Origin: Streptomyces tailanensis | GTDB lineage: Bacteria; Actinomycetota; Actinomycetes; Streptomycetales; Streptomycetaceae | Assembly: GCF_008386495.1 (NCBI RefSeq) | Contig: NZ_VTHJ01000013.1 | Coordinates: forward strand, 1 to 64,000 | DNA: 64,000 nucleotides | Reading direction: 5' to 3' | Shown: piece after piece, positions 44,958 through 53,799 of the stretch | How positions within the stretch are numbered: the stretch's first letter is position 1 | Layout of the letters: every line of letters starts with the position of its first letter | Notes under the pieces: generated by a model | Databases searched by the model: none | The model's input: the letters and a program-made list of their open reading frames with translations, nothing else | What the model was told of the DNA's origin: nothing | Made by a program: the position numbers and the translations under genes

Positions 44958-47189
44958 GTGGCAGCCCTTGCGCGCTGGTGCGTCCGGCACCGTCTCGTCA
45001 CCGTCATTCTGTGGCTGGTCGCGTTCGCGGGCACGGCCGCCGGCGCCGCCGCCGCGGGAGCCGCGTACTCGAACGACTACAAGACCCCCGGCACGGAATC
45101 CAGCCGCGCCGCGGATCTCCTGAGCGAGGGCTTCCCGCAGATCAGCGGTGACAGCGCCACCGTCGTCTGGCACACGGACGACGGAACCGTACGGGCCGCC
45201 GCCGTCGAACAGACGATGACCCGGGCCCTCGACGAGATCGCCGAGCTGCCGGGTGTGGCCGCCGTGACCGACCCGTACGACGGCGCCGACGGCGGCCGGA
45301 TCAGCGGGGACGACCGTACGGCGTACGCCACCCTCACCTTCGACAAGCCGGCCGAGGACATCGACAAGGCGCAGGCCCAGGCCGTCGTCGACGCGGCGAG
45401 GGCCGCCGAGGGCGACGGGCTCCAGGTCGAGCTGGGCGGCAATGCCATCGCGCTCACCGAGACCTCCGGTGGACACCTCGCCGAGATCGTGGGCGTGCTC
45501 GTCGCCGCCGTGGTGCTCTTCCTCGCCTTCGGCTCGCTCGCGGCCTCGCTGCTGCCGATCGCGACCGCCCTGGTCAGTGTGGGCACCGCGTACGCGGGGA
45601 TCACCCTGCTCGGGCACGCCATGACGGTGGCCGACTTCGCGCCCATGCTGGGCACGCTGATCGGGCTCGGCGTCGGCATCGACTACGCGCTGTTCATCGT
45701 CACCCGGCACCGGCGCGGGCTGAAGCGGGGCCTGCCGGTCGAGGAGGCCGCGCGGAGCGCGGTCGCCACCACCGGGAGGGCCGTCGTCTTCGCGGGCGCC
45801 ACCGTCTGCATTGCCCTGCTCGGCATGCTGATCCTGCGGCTCGGCTTCCTCAACGGCGTCGCGATCGCCGCCTCGCTGACCGTGGTCCTCACCGTCGCCG
45901 CCTCCGTCACGTTGCTGCCGGCCCTGCTGTCGTTCATTGGCATGCGGGCGCTGAGCCGCCGCGAGCGCCGCCGGCTCACCGAGCACGGCCCCGAACCAGA
46001 GCTGCCCACAGGCTTCGCCGCCCGCTGGTCCGCCTTCGTCGAACGGCACCCCAAGAAGCTCGGCGCGATCTCCCTCGTCGTCATGACCCTGCTCGCCCTG
46101 CCCACGCTCGGACTGCGCCTCGGCACCTCCGACCAGGGCAACGACCCGCAGACGACGACCACTCGCCAGGCGTACGACCTCCTCGCGGAGGGCTTCGGCC
46201 CAGGCGTCAACGGCCCGCTCACCCTGGTCACCGAGGTCGACGGCGCCGCCGACAAGCTCGCGCTCGACAACCTGGACACCACACTCAGGGCCACCGAGGG
46301 CGTCTCGGCGGTCACCCCGGTGACGTACAGCAGCAGTGGCGACACCGCGTACCTCACCGTCGTACCGGACTCCTCCCCGCAGTCCGAGAAGACCAGCGAT
46401 CTGGTCGAACGGCTGCGCGACGAGGTGCTGCCGCGCGCCGAGACCGACACCTCGCTCGATCTGCACGTCGGCGGGATGACCGCCGGTTACGACGACTTCG
46501 CGGATGTGATCGTCGGCAAGCTGCCGCTGTTCGTCGGGGTCGTGATCGGACTCGGCTGTCTGCTGCTCCTGCTCGCCTTCCGGTCGATCGGGATACCGCT
46601 CAAGGCCGCCGCGATGAACGTGGCCGCCGTCGCCGCCGCGTTCGGCGTGGTCGTCGCGATCTTCCAATGGGGCTGGGGCAGCGAGCTGCTGGGCCTCGGC
46701 AGCGCCGGGCCGATCGAACCCTTCCTGCCCGTGATCATGGTGTCGGTCCTCTTCGGGCTCTCCATGGACTACCAGGTCTTCCTGGTCAGCCGGATGTACG
46801 AGGAGTGGCTGGAGACCGGCGACAACCGGCGCGCGGTCCGGGTCGGTCTCGCCGAGACCAGCCGGGTGATCAACTCCGCGGCGGTCATCATGATCTCCGT
46901 CTTCCTCGCCTTCGTCCTCAGCGGCGACCGCGTGATCGCCATGTTCGGCATCGCCCTCGCCGCCGCGATCGCCCTCGACGCCTTCGTCCTGCGTACGCTC
47001 CTCGTTCCCGCCCTCATGCACATGCTCGGCGGCGCCAACTGGTGGCTGCCCCGCTGGCTCGACAAGCGCATGCCCCGCATCAGCATCGAACCGCCCGAGT
47101 CCCGTGCCGCCCATGAGAGGCTCACAGACGTCGCAGTCGACGATCTGGAGAAGGAGCGGCCGCAGGATGTACGCGATATCCCTGGGTGA
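44958..47189 (+). CDS. MMPL/RND-family membrane transporter
   Basis: About 743 residues with the twofold MMPL plan. Helix 1 is at about residues 15-35, followed by a periplasmic loop and five helices at about 175-330 (VGVLVAAVVLFLAFGSLAAS, then ADFAPMLGTLIGLGVGIDYA with LFIVTRHRRGLKRG). The second half has a matching loop and helices (VIMVSVLFGLSMDYQVFLVS). The Asp/Tyr pairs GIDYA and SMDYQ are proton-relay positions of the family. I chose the GTG at 44958 because AGGAG lies 8 bp upstream; an ATG at 44934 is the alternative. The exported substrate, perhaps a lipid or small hydrophobic molecule, is unknown. Confidence 0.9.
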   Translation: MAALARWCVRHRLVTVILWLVAFAGTAAGAAAAGAAYSNDYKTPGTESSRAADLLSEGFPQISGDSATVVWHTDDGTVRAAAVEQTMTRALDEIAELPGVAAVTDPYDGADGGRISGDDRTAYATLTFDKPAEDIDKAQAQAVVDAARAAEGDGLQVELGGNAIALTETSGGHLAEIVGVLVAAVVLFLAFGSLAASLLPIATALVSVGTAYAGITLLGHAMTVADFAPMLGTLIGLGVGIDYALFIVTRHRRGLKRGLPVEEAARSAVATTGRAVVFAGATVCIALLGMLILRLGFLNGVAIAASLTVVLTVAASVTLLPALLSFIGMRALSRRERRRLTEHGPEPELPTGFAARWSAFVERHPKKLGAISLVVMTLLALPTLGLRLGTSDQGNDPQTTTTRQAYDLLAEGFGPGVNGPLTLVTEVDGAADKLALDNLDTTLRATEGVSAVTPVTYSSSGDTAYLTVVPDSSPQSEKTSDLVERLRDEVLPRAETDTSLDLHVGGMTAGYDDFADVIVGKLPLFVGVVIGLGCLLLLLAFRSIGIPLKAAAMNVAAVAAAFGVVVAIFQWGWGSELLGLGSAGPIEPFLPVIMVSVLFGLSMDYQVFLVSRMYEEWLETGDNRRAVRVGLAETSRVINSAAVIMISVFLAFVLSGDRVIAMFGIALAAAIALDAFVLRTLLVPALMHMLGGANWWLPRWLDKRMPRISIEPPESRAAHERLTDVAVDDLEKERPQDVRDIPG

Positions 47190-47742
47190 CGACGGAGCCG
47201 AACTCCGGCCTCTGGAGCCGTGGTACGCCGAGGAGTTCCTCGCCCACCTGGAACGGGGGCGGGAATTCATCAACCAGTACGTGCCCTTCGGCTCGACGGC
47301 CACGGACGTCGCGTCCGCCCGGGAAGTCCTCCAGCGGTACGCCGACATGCGCGCCGCCGACACCGGCTCCCTGCACGGCCTGTGGCTCGACGGGAAGCTC
47401 GTCGGTGGCGTCCTCTTTCTCAACTTCGACGCGGAGAACGCCAACTGCGAGGTCGGCTGCTGGCTGGAACCCGCCGGTACGGGGCGGGGGCTGGTCACAC
47501 GCGCGATGCGGATCCTCATCGACTGGGCGGTCGATGTCCGCGGCATCCACCGGGTCGAGTGGATCGCGGCCTCCGGGAACCGGCCGAGCCTGAACGTGGC
47601 CCGGCGGCTGGGCATGTCCCGGGACGGTGTGCAGCGGGAGAGGTATCCCCACCGAGGGGTCAGGCACGATCTGGAGATATGGTCCGTCCTGGCGCCCGAA
47701 TGGCGTGCGGCACGCGCGCGTGGCGCGCACAGCGATCATTAA
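47167..47742 (+). CDS. GNAT acetyltransferase (RimJ/RimL type)
   Basis: 191 residues. Family features are LRPLEPWYAEEFLAHLERG, the beta-bulge acetyl-CoA segment EVGCWLEPAGTGRGLVTRAM (with Gly-rich GTGRGL) and the late motif RVEWIAASGNRPSLNVARRL, followed by the RDGVQRERY turn typical of RimL-like enzymes. The target could be a ribosomal protein N-terminus or a small molecule. The ATG lies 23 bp inside the end of the transporter gene, so the two are coupled. Confidence 0.88.
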   Translation: MYAISLGDDGAELRPLEPWYAEEFLAHLERGREFINQYVPFGSTATDVASAREVLQRYADMRAADTGSLHGLWLDGKLVGGVLFLNFDAENANCEVGCWLEPAGTGRGLVTRAMRILIDWAVDVRGIHRVEWIAASGNRPSLNVARRLGMSRDGVQRERYPHRGVRHDLEIWSVLAPEWRAARARGAHSDH

Positions 47743-47777
47743 GAGACCTCTCAGACAACATTCGTACGGTGCGAGGT

Positions 47778-48377
47778 ATGGGAACCAAGACAGTGGACGA
47801 GACAGGGGCCGGTACGGGCACCGAGGCGAAGAACGACGAGGACAAGGTGGATGTGACCAAGGCCGAGGCCGACACGGAGTCGTCCGAGGCTGCCGCGGCT
47901 GGCGTGACCGACCTGGAGCCGACCGACGCCGAGCAGGCCGAGGACGGCGACGAGCTGCTTGAGGCCCAGGTGAAGGAGCCCTCGGGCGCGGGCCAGGGAG
48001 CCGGCGCCATCGTCTCCGCCGCGCTCGCGGTCATCTCGCTGAGCGGCAGCTGGGTCGGCACGGTGGCCGCCGAGCGCGAGCAGATCAGCGGCAACCTGGA
48101 GATGCAGGCCGCGACCAACGCGACCGTCGCCACACAGCTCGAGGCGGTCTACGGCGACGCCTGGCAGGCCACCGCGATGTGGGGCGGCGTCTTCGCGCTG
48201 ATCGCGCTGATCGTCGGTGTCGCGGTCCTCGCCCGGCCGGCGTTCGGCGTCCCGGGCAAGCCGCAGCCGGTCTGGATCAAGTCGGTCTCCTGGGCGGGTG
48301 TTTCGCTCGGCGTCATCGGACTGATCCTCGCGGTCCTCAAGTACACGGACGTCTGGCTCGGACTGCCGTCCGTCTGA
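47778..48377 (+). CDS. Membrane protein with acidic N-terminus and three helices
   Basis: 199 residues. The first 80 are strongly acidic and low complexity (many Glu, Asp, Thr, Ala). Three predicted transmembrane segments follow: GAIVSAALAVISLSGSWVGT, GVFALIALIVGVAVLARPAF and WAGVSLGVIGLILAVLKYTD. No enzymatic motif is visible. GCGAGG lies 3-8 bp before the ATG. A strong terminator follows. I do not recognise the family. Confidence 0.75.
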   Translation: MGTKTVDETGAGTGTEAKNDEDKVDVTKAEADTESSEAAAAGVTDLEPTDAEQAEDGDELLEAQVKEPSGAGQGAGAIVSAALAVISLSGSWVGTVAAEREQISGNLEMQAATNATVATQLEAVYGDAWQATAMWGGVFALIALIVGVAVLARPAFGVPGKPQPVWIKSVSWAGVSLGVIGLILAVLKYTDVWLGLPSV

Positions 48378-48415
48378 ATCACCCAGAGCTGAATCACCCC
48401 GAATCACCGGGGGTC

Positions 48416-48470
48416 CTGAGGGGCCTTAGGTCGACCGTAGGTATGTCGCGGTCGATCTAAGGCCCCTCAG
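48416..48470 (+). terminator. Long hairpin terminator
   Basis: The arms CTGAGGGGCCTTAGGTCGAC and GTCGATCTAAGGCCCCTCAG pair over about 22 bp with one mismatch around an 11-nt loop. It lies 39 bp after the membrane protein stop. Confidence 0.82.
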
Positions 48471-48581
48471 CCGTTCAAGATGCGGAACTCTCCCGATGCG
48501 GCGGACCCGCCTTGGAGACGAAGGTCGAGGCATCGGCATCGCAGGAAGCGAGCCGAAGCCGATCCTTCACGGGGGTACGAG

Positions 48582-48761
48582 ATGTTCGAGTACGAACTCC
48601 AGCAGATCCGTTCCGCAGAGCTGATCCGCGAGGCGGAGCACTACCGCCAGGCACGGGAGGCGCGCCGCGCCCAGCGCGCCCATCGCGAGGAGAACGACGC
48701 GGAGGGGGTGCAGGTGCGTCGCCGACGCGTCCGCCGCTTCCGGTTCCCTCGCGCCGCATGA
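48582..48761 (+). CDS. Small basic helical protein upstream of the LuxR-type regulator
   Basis: 59 residues: MFEYELQQIRSAELIREAEH, then an Arg/Ala/Glu-rich helix and a very basic tail (RRRRVRRFRFPRAA). It resembles small hypothetical proteins I have seen in streptomycetes that open with M-[FY]-[ED]-Y-E-L. GGGGTACGAG precedes the ATG. Its stop overlaps an alternative start of the regulator (ATGA at 48758), so the two may be coupled. Function unknown; the basic tail could bind nucleic acid. Confidence 0.7.
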   Translation: MFEYELQQIRSAELIREAEHYRQAREARRAQRAHREENDAEGVQVRRRRVRRFRFPRAA

Positions 48762-48826
48762 GCGGCCCGCGGATAATCGGTGCCGGACTGTCGGACCCGC
48801 GTGCGATGCTCGGCGTTGTGGAGACC

Positions 48827-51800
48827 ATGTCCGTCAGTCCGGTGTTCGTCGGCCGCGCCGACGAACTGGAGGTGTTGCACGACGCGCTCGCCCGCGCCGC
48901 GGGAGCCCCGGGGGAGCCACAGGCGTTGCTCCTCGGCGGTGAGGCCGGGGTCGGGAAGACGCGCCTCGTCGAGGAGTTCGCCGACGTGGCCGTGCGCGCG
49001 GGCGCGGTCGTCGCGCTCGGCGGCTGCGTCGAGATCGGCGCCGACGGGCTGCCGTTCGCGCCCTTCTCAACCGCCCTGCGCGCCCTGTACCGCGGGTTCC
49101 CCGTCGAGCTGATCGCCGCGGCCGCCGGCCAGGAGGAGGAACTGGCGCGGCTGCTGCCCGAGTTGGGCGAGACCCCACGGGCCCGGCACGACGAGGAGGG
49201 CACGGCCCGCCTGTTCGAACTCACCGCCCGCCTCCTGGAGCGCCTCGCCGCCGAGCGCACGATCGTCCTCGTCCTGGAGGACCTGCACTGGGCCGACGCC
49301 TCCACCCGCCATCTCCTCGCCTATCTGCTGCGCACCCTGCGCACCGGCCGCCTCGTCGTCCTCGCCACCTACCGCTCCGACGACATCCACCGCCGCCACC
49401 CGCTGCGCCCGCTCCTCGCCGAGCTCGACCGCCTCCGCAGGGTCCGCCGTATCGAACTGCGCCGCTTCAACCGCGCCGAGGTCGGCCATCAGCTGGCGGG
49501 CATCCTCGCCGCCGAACCCGATCCGAAACAGGCCGACGACATCTTCGAACGTTCCGACGGCAACGCCTTCTTCGTCGAGGAACTCGCCGTCGCCGCCCAC
49601 GACGGGGGCTGCGCCGCCCTCACCGACTCCCTGCGGGACCTCCTCCTCGTCCGCGTCGAACGGCTCCCCGAGGACGCCCAGCGGGTCGCCCGCATCGTCG
49701 CCGAGGGCGGCTCCACCGTGGAGTACGCCCTGCTCGCTGCCGTGGCCCAGCTCCCCGAGGACGACCTCATCGAGGCGCTACGGGCTGCCGTCGGCGCCAA
49801 CATCCTCCTGGCCGCACCCGGCGGCGACGGTTACCGCTTCCGGCACTCCCTGGTCCGCGAGGCCGTCAGCGACGACCTGCTGCCCGGCGAACGCTCGCGC
49901 CTCAACCGCCGCTATGCCGAAGCCCTGGAGGCCGACCCGACGCTCGTCCCGGCCGACGGCCGCGCCACCCGCCTGGCCAGCTACTGGTACCACGCCCACG
50001 ACGCCGCCAAGGCCCTGCCCGCCGTCCTCGACGCCTCCGTCGAGGCCCGCTCCCGGCACGCCCACGCCGAGCAACTACGGCTCCTGGAACGGGCGATGGA
50101 GCTCTGGGAGGCCGCCCCCGACCCCGTACGCGCCGCCCTGCGCCCCATCGACTACACCGAGGTCTACCCACCCTGCGGCTGCGACCCGGCCACCACGCCG
50201 CTGCGCTATCTCGACCTGATGGCGGAGGCGGCCGTCGCGGGCCGACTGAGCGGGGAGCGGGAGCGGGCCCTCAGGATCACCCGGCGGGCGCTGGACCTGC
50301 TGACAGAGGAGAAGGACCCCCTCCGGGCCGCCTGGTTCTGGGTCCAGCGAGGCGTGTTGGTCCAAGGACTGGCCCGGGGCAATGGCTGGAAGGAACTCAA
50401 CACCGCTCAGGAACTCGTATGTGGCCTGCCGCCGTCGGAGGTGCACGCCGAGGTCCTCACGATGGCCGCCGCGTGGTCCATGCTGCACGAGCCCGGTCCC
50501 GAGGCCCTGTCCGCCGCCCAGCGTGCCGTTGATTACGCGTGCATGGTCGGTGCCGACGAGATCGAGTTGAGCGCGCGGCTCACGCTGGGCGGGCTGATGG
50601 TCGACGCGGGGGACGCCGATGGAGGGCTGGCCGAGATGTACGAGGTCAGGGACCGGGTGGTGCAGAAGCCGAGCGCTTTCGCCACAGTCCTGGGCAACGC
50701 CCTGGTCAACCTGCCCTCGATCCTGGAAAGCATCGGCCGCTCCCAGGAGGCGGTGGCACGCCTCAAGGAGGGTCTGGAACTCGTCCGGCGGCTGGGACTG
50801 CGCGACACCGAGTCCTGGCTGTGGGCGAACCTCGCCGAATGCATGGAGTCCCTCGGGCGCTGGGACGAAGGAGCCGAGGCCTTGCTGAACGCCCAGAGCA
50901 TCGGTCACAACGCGAAGCCGCGCGGTGTCGGAGCCACCTACGGCGCCCGCATGGCGCTCGCCCGGGGCGAGGTCGCCGAAGCGCATCGCCAACTGGACAC
51001 CGCTCGCGCCCACTTCGGCACGCACGACCCCATGCCCCAGTACAACCTCCCCCTGTCCTCCCTCACCATCGGCATCGCCGCCGCAGAAGGCCGCCTCCCA
51101 GATGCCCGCGCCGAACTGGCTCGCGTCCTCGACACCGGCTTGCCCGTCGGCACCCAGCGCTACGCCTGGCCCCTGCTGCTCACCGCCGCCATCGCAGAGG
51201 CCGACCTGCGAGGGCTGCCGGCCGCCGGGCAGGGCCGTGCCGAGGTCCTCGACCGGATCTTCGCCGTGGTCAAGAAGCTCACCACCGGCGCACCGATCTG
51301 GCTCGCCCACGAACTCTGGGTACGCGCCGAACTCCAGCGAGCCGAGGGCGTCGTGTCCCCCGACTCCTGGTCCGAGGTCGTCACCGCCTTCGAGCCCCTG
51401 GAACGGCCGTACGACCTCGCCCGCGTCCGGCACCGCCTCGCCGAGGCGCTGCTGGCAGACGGCAGCGACGACGAGGCCCGCGACCGCGCGACGGAGCTGC
51501 TACGACTGTCCGCCGCCGTTGCCGACCACCTCGGCGCCCGCCCGCTCGCCGAGGACGTCGCCCTCCTCGCCCGCCGCGCCCGCCTCACCCTCGGCCGTGC
51601 CCCCGAGGCCGCCCTCACCCCCGCCGACCCCGTCGCGGCGCTCGGCCTCACCGGCCGTGAACACGACGTCCTCCGCCTGGTCGCCGCCGGCCGCACCAAC
51701 CGCCAGATAGCCGAGGAACTCTTCATCTCCCCGAAGACGGCCAGCGTCCACGTCTCCAACATCCTGGCCAAGCTCGGCGTCTCCGGGCGGGGAGAGGCGG

Positions 51801-51865
51801 CGGCGGTCGCACATCGGCTGGGGTTGTTCCCTACGGGGGTCGGGGAGCGACTGGCAGCGGGATGA
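48827..51865 (+). CDS. LAL-type LuxR family regulator with N-terminal ATPase
   Basis: About 1012 residues. The N-terminal ATPase domain has Walker A LLGGEAGVGKTRLVEEFA (about residue 41) and a Walker-B-like VLVLEDLHWADASTRHLLAY. The long middle is helical, with TPR-like sequence. The C-terminal LuxR/GerE HTH starts at about residue 938: LTGREHDVLRLVAAGRTNRQ, IAEELFISPKTASVHVSNIL, then AKLGVSGRGEAAA. Such regulators often control primary catabolism or antibiotic clusters. The start is uncertain: ATG 48827 (MSVSPVFVGR) fits the family N-terminus, while ATG 48758 is an in-frame alternative overlapping the upstream gene. No cluster lies beside it, so targets are unknown. Confidence 0.92.
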   Translation: MSVSPVFVGRADELEVLHDALARAAGAPGEPQALLLGGEAGVGKTRLVEEFADVAVRAGAVVALGGCVEIGADGLPFAPFSTALRALYRGFPVELIAAAAGQEEELARLLPELGETPRARHDEEGTARLFELTARLLERLAAERTIVLVLEDLHWADASTRHLLAYLLRTLRTGRLVVLATYRSDDIHRRHPLRPLLAELDRLRRVRRIELRRFNRAEVGHQLAGILAAEPDPKQADDIFERSDGNAFFVEELAVAAHDGGCAALTDSLRDLLLVRVERLPEDAQRVARIVAEGGSTVEYALLAAVAQLPEDDLIEALRAAVGANILLAAPGGDGYRFRHSLVREAVSDDLLPGERSRLNRRYAEALEADPTLVPADGRATRLASYWYHAHDAAKALPAVLDASVEARSRHAHAEQLRLLERAMELWEAAPDPVRAALRPIDYTEVYPPCGCDPATTPLRYLDLMAEAAVAGRLSGERERALRITRRALDLLTEEKDPLRAAWFWVQRGVLVQGLARGNGWKELNTAQELVCGLPPSEVHAEVLTMAAAWSMLHEPGPEALSAAQRAVDYACMVGADEIELSARLTLGGLMVDAGDADGGLAEMYEVRDRVVQKPSAFATVLGNALVNLPSILESIGRSQEAVARLKEGLELVRRLGLRDTESWLWANLAECMESLGRWDEGAEALLNAQSIGHNAKPRGVGATYGARMALARGEVAEAHRQLDTARAHFGTHDPMPQYNLPLSSLTIGIAAAEGRLPDARAELARVLDTGLPVGTQRYAWPLLLTAAIAEADLRGLPAAGQGRAEVLDRIFAVVKKLTTGAPIWLAHELWVRAELQRAEGVVSPDSWSEVVTAFEPLERPYDLARVRHRLAEALLADGSDDEARDRATELLRLSAAVADHLGARPLAEDVALLARRARLTLGRAPEAALTPADPVAALGLTGREHDVLRLVAAGRTNRQIAEELFISPKTASVHVSNILAKLGVSGRGEAAAVAHRLGLFPTGVGERLAAG

Positions 51866-51985
51866 CGCAGCCGGGCACGAATCACACGAGAGACGCGTTG
51901 TACCAGATCGAGTTCGGGGCTCCACCGATCGCTGATCGACGACTCACAGCCGCCCGCCCCGACGCGGGCCCAAGGGGGGAGCACT

Positions 51986-52192
51986 GTGTTCAACGCTTTC
52001 GAGGAACTGTTCGCGCCGGGCCGTAAGCACACCCGTGATGAGCAGAACCGGCTGGAGCTGACCAGGGAGGACGTGGGGGACAACGATCCCGGGCGTGGAC
52101 CGATAGATCTCGCGTCCGGGAAAGTCGTCGTGCGGCCGCCCAATGCGGGGGAGGGGGCAGAGGAGACAGAGGCCGAGGGCTCCGAGGAGTGA
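51986..52192 (+). CDS. DUF6191 domain small protein
   Basis: 68 residues. MFNAFEELFAPGRKHTRDEQ, then NRLELTREDVGDNDPGRGPI and DLASGKVVVRPP, is the pattern of this small streptomycete family, followed by an acidic tail. GTG start with GGGGGGA upstream. It ends 13 bp before the convergent sugar dehydrogenase. Function unknown. Confidence 0.82.
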   Translation: MFNAFEELFAPGRKHTRDEQNRLELTREDVGDNDPGRGPIDLASGKVVVRPPNAGEGAEETEAEGSEE

Positions 52193-52205
52193 GGCGCCGG
52201 CCCTT

Positions 52206-53369
52206 TTACGTCACCTCCAGTTCCAGGATCTTGTCGTCGCCGTTCTCGGGGGAGCCCCGGCCGTCCGTTTCGCTCGTGACCAGCCAGAGCTTGTTGCCAC
52301 CGGCGGAGACGACCGTGCGGAGGCGGCCGTAATCGCCTTCGAGGAAGGCCTGGGGGTCGGCGGAGGCCTTGGTGCCGTCGAGGGGGATGCGCCAGAGGCG
52401 TTCACCCTTGAGGCCCGCCATCCAGACGGAACCCTCCGCCATGGCGATACCGCTGGGGGAGGCTTCGTCCGTCCCCCATACGGCCACCGGGTCGATGAAG
52501 CCGGACTCGCCGCCCTTGCCCTCCACCTCCGGCCAGCCGTAGTTGCCGCCGGGCTGGATCTGGTTCAGCTCGTCCCAGGTGTTCTGGCCGAACTCCGAGG
52601 CCCACAGGCGCTGCTTGCCGTCCCAGGCCAGGCCCTGGACGTTGCGGTGGCCGTAGGAGTACACGGGGGAGTTGTCGAAGGGGTTGCCCGGGGCGGGCTC
52701 GCCGTCCGGGGTTATGCGCAGGATCTTGCCGCCGAGGGACTTCTTGTCCTGGGCCAGCGGGCCCTCGTACCGCTCGCCGGTGCTCGCGTACAACATCTGG
52801 TCGGGGCCGAAGGCGATACGGCCGCCGTTGTGATTCGTGCCCTTGGGGATGCCGCGGAGGATCGTGTCCGGGGCGCCCAGTTGCTCGCCCTCGGGCTTCT
52901 CGGGGTCGTAGAGCATCCGCACGATGCGGTTGTCGGACTCCGAGGTGAAGTAGGCGTAGAGCATGTGGTCGGAGGCGTAGTCCGGGGAGACGGCGAGGCC
53001 CATGAGGCCGCCCTCGCCGGCCGGGGCGACGCCGGGGACCTCGCCGAGCTCCGTCTTCTCGCCGGTCTCCGGGGCGATTCTGCTGATCGTGGCCTCGTCG
53101 CGGGAGGAGACGAGGAGGCCGCCCTCGGGGAGGGGGGCGAGGCCCCAGGGGGTGTTCAGGTCCTCGGTGACGGTGCGGACCACCTTCACCGAGCCCTTTG
53201 CCGGGGGTACCTCGGCCGCCGCCTGCTCCGAGGGGGACGCCGGTGTGCTGCTGCTCGGCGGTGAGCTTCCGGGTGTGTCCGGTTGCTTTCCGCCGTCGTC
53301 GGAACAGCCGGTCGTCACCATGAGCACGGCTGCGGCCAACACGGCCGTCACCACTCGACGTTGCACCAT
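52206..53369 (-). CDS. PQQ-dependent sugar dehydrogenase-type lipoprotein
   Basis: 387 residues. The lipoprotein signal peptide ends in VTTGC (Cys near residue 22), followed by a Pro/Ser-rich linker. The mature part is a six-bladed beta-propeller of the soluble glucose/aldose dehydrogenase family: LNTPWGLAPLPEGGLLVSSR, KGTNHNGGRIAFGPDQMLYA (the His-Asn-Gly motif), YGHRNVQGLAWD and ELNQIQPGGNYGWPEVEGK. It should oxidise sugars outside the membrane if PQQ is available; no PQQ biosynthesis gene is in the window. ATG 53369 is preferred (GAAGGG upstream), with GTG 53372 adjacent. Confidence 0.9.
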   Translation of the reverse strand: MVQRRVVTAVLAAAVLMVTTGCSDDGGKQPDTPGSSPPSSSTPASPSEQAAAEVPPAKGSVKVVRTVTEDLNTPWGLAPLPEGGLLVSSRDEATISRIAPETGEKTELGEVPGVAPAGEGGLMGLAVSPDYASDHMLYAYFTSESDNRIVRMLYDPEKPEGEQLGAPDTILRGIPKGTNHNGGRIAFGPDQMLYASTGERYEGPLAQDKKSLGGKILRITPDGEPAPGNPFDNSPVYSYGHRNVQGLAWDGKQRLWASEFGQNTWDELNQIQPGGNYGWPEVEGKGGESGFIDPVAVWGTDEASPSGIAMAEGSVWMAGLKGERLWRIPLDGTKASADPQAFLEGDYGRLRTVVSAGGNKLWLVTSETDGRGSPENGDDKILELEVT

Positions 53370-53436
53370 CACGATCCCTTCGACGCGGGGCTTCTACTGT
53401 TCATACACCGCGAGTGCCCCACAGGTTCCATTGTTC

Positions 53437-53790
53437 TCGCCCCCGCCGTTCCTACCCGTCCCTCCCTCACTCTCGGCTCCGCTCGAGCGGGGGGACCCCC
53501 ATCCAGGGGCGGCTGCCCCTTCGACCCCTTCGACCCCGCTTCGCCTGAGAGCTCGGAGGGTGCGTGTTTTATGGCGGGTGTGGGTGGTGGGGGCTTGTCG
53601 CGCAGTTCCCCGCACCCCTTCAGGGGCGCGGGGAACTGCGCGAGCAACCGACGACGACCCGCACGGACAAACGCACCTCAGGCACCCCCTCACCCCCCGG
53701 CGGGGGCCTGGGGGCGGCAGCCCCCCCCAGGAGCGCGGTCGAAGGGGCGCAGCCCCTGGGGATGGAAATGAGTAGGGGCGGCGGGGGCGC
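53437..53790. repeat. Composite nested palindrome, copy C
   Basis: About 354 bp. The left arm contains TCGCCCCCGCCGTTCCTACC, CACTCTCGGCTCCGCTCGAG, GGGGGGACCCCCATCCAGGG and a duplicated CTTCGACCCC. The centre is TCGCGCAGTTCCCCGCACCC/CAGGGGCGCGGGGAACTGCG. The right arm ends GTAGGGGCGGCGGGGGCG. Read on the minus strand it begins 10 bp after the stop of the aldo/keto reductase gene. It shares all modules with copy B but differs in the right arm, where GGGGCAGCC-type sequence replaces the TCTCGGCT module. Confidence 0.82.
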
Positions 53791-53799
53791 TTCCCGTCC

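Noticed and set aside
44931..47615. An 894-codon minus-strand frame opposite the MMPL transporter
   Set aside because: Shadow of the transporter: Gly/Asp/Glu/Arg-rich low-complexity translation, no start signal.
48512..48826. Extending the LuxR-type regulator to the far upstream end of its open frame
   Set aside because: The first part overlaps a better small gene in another frame and reads as Arg/Gly/Pro-rich shadow sequence.
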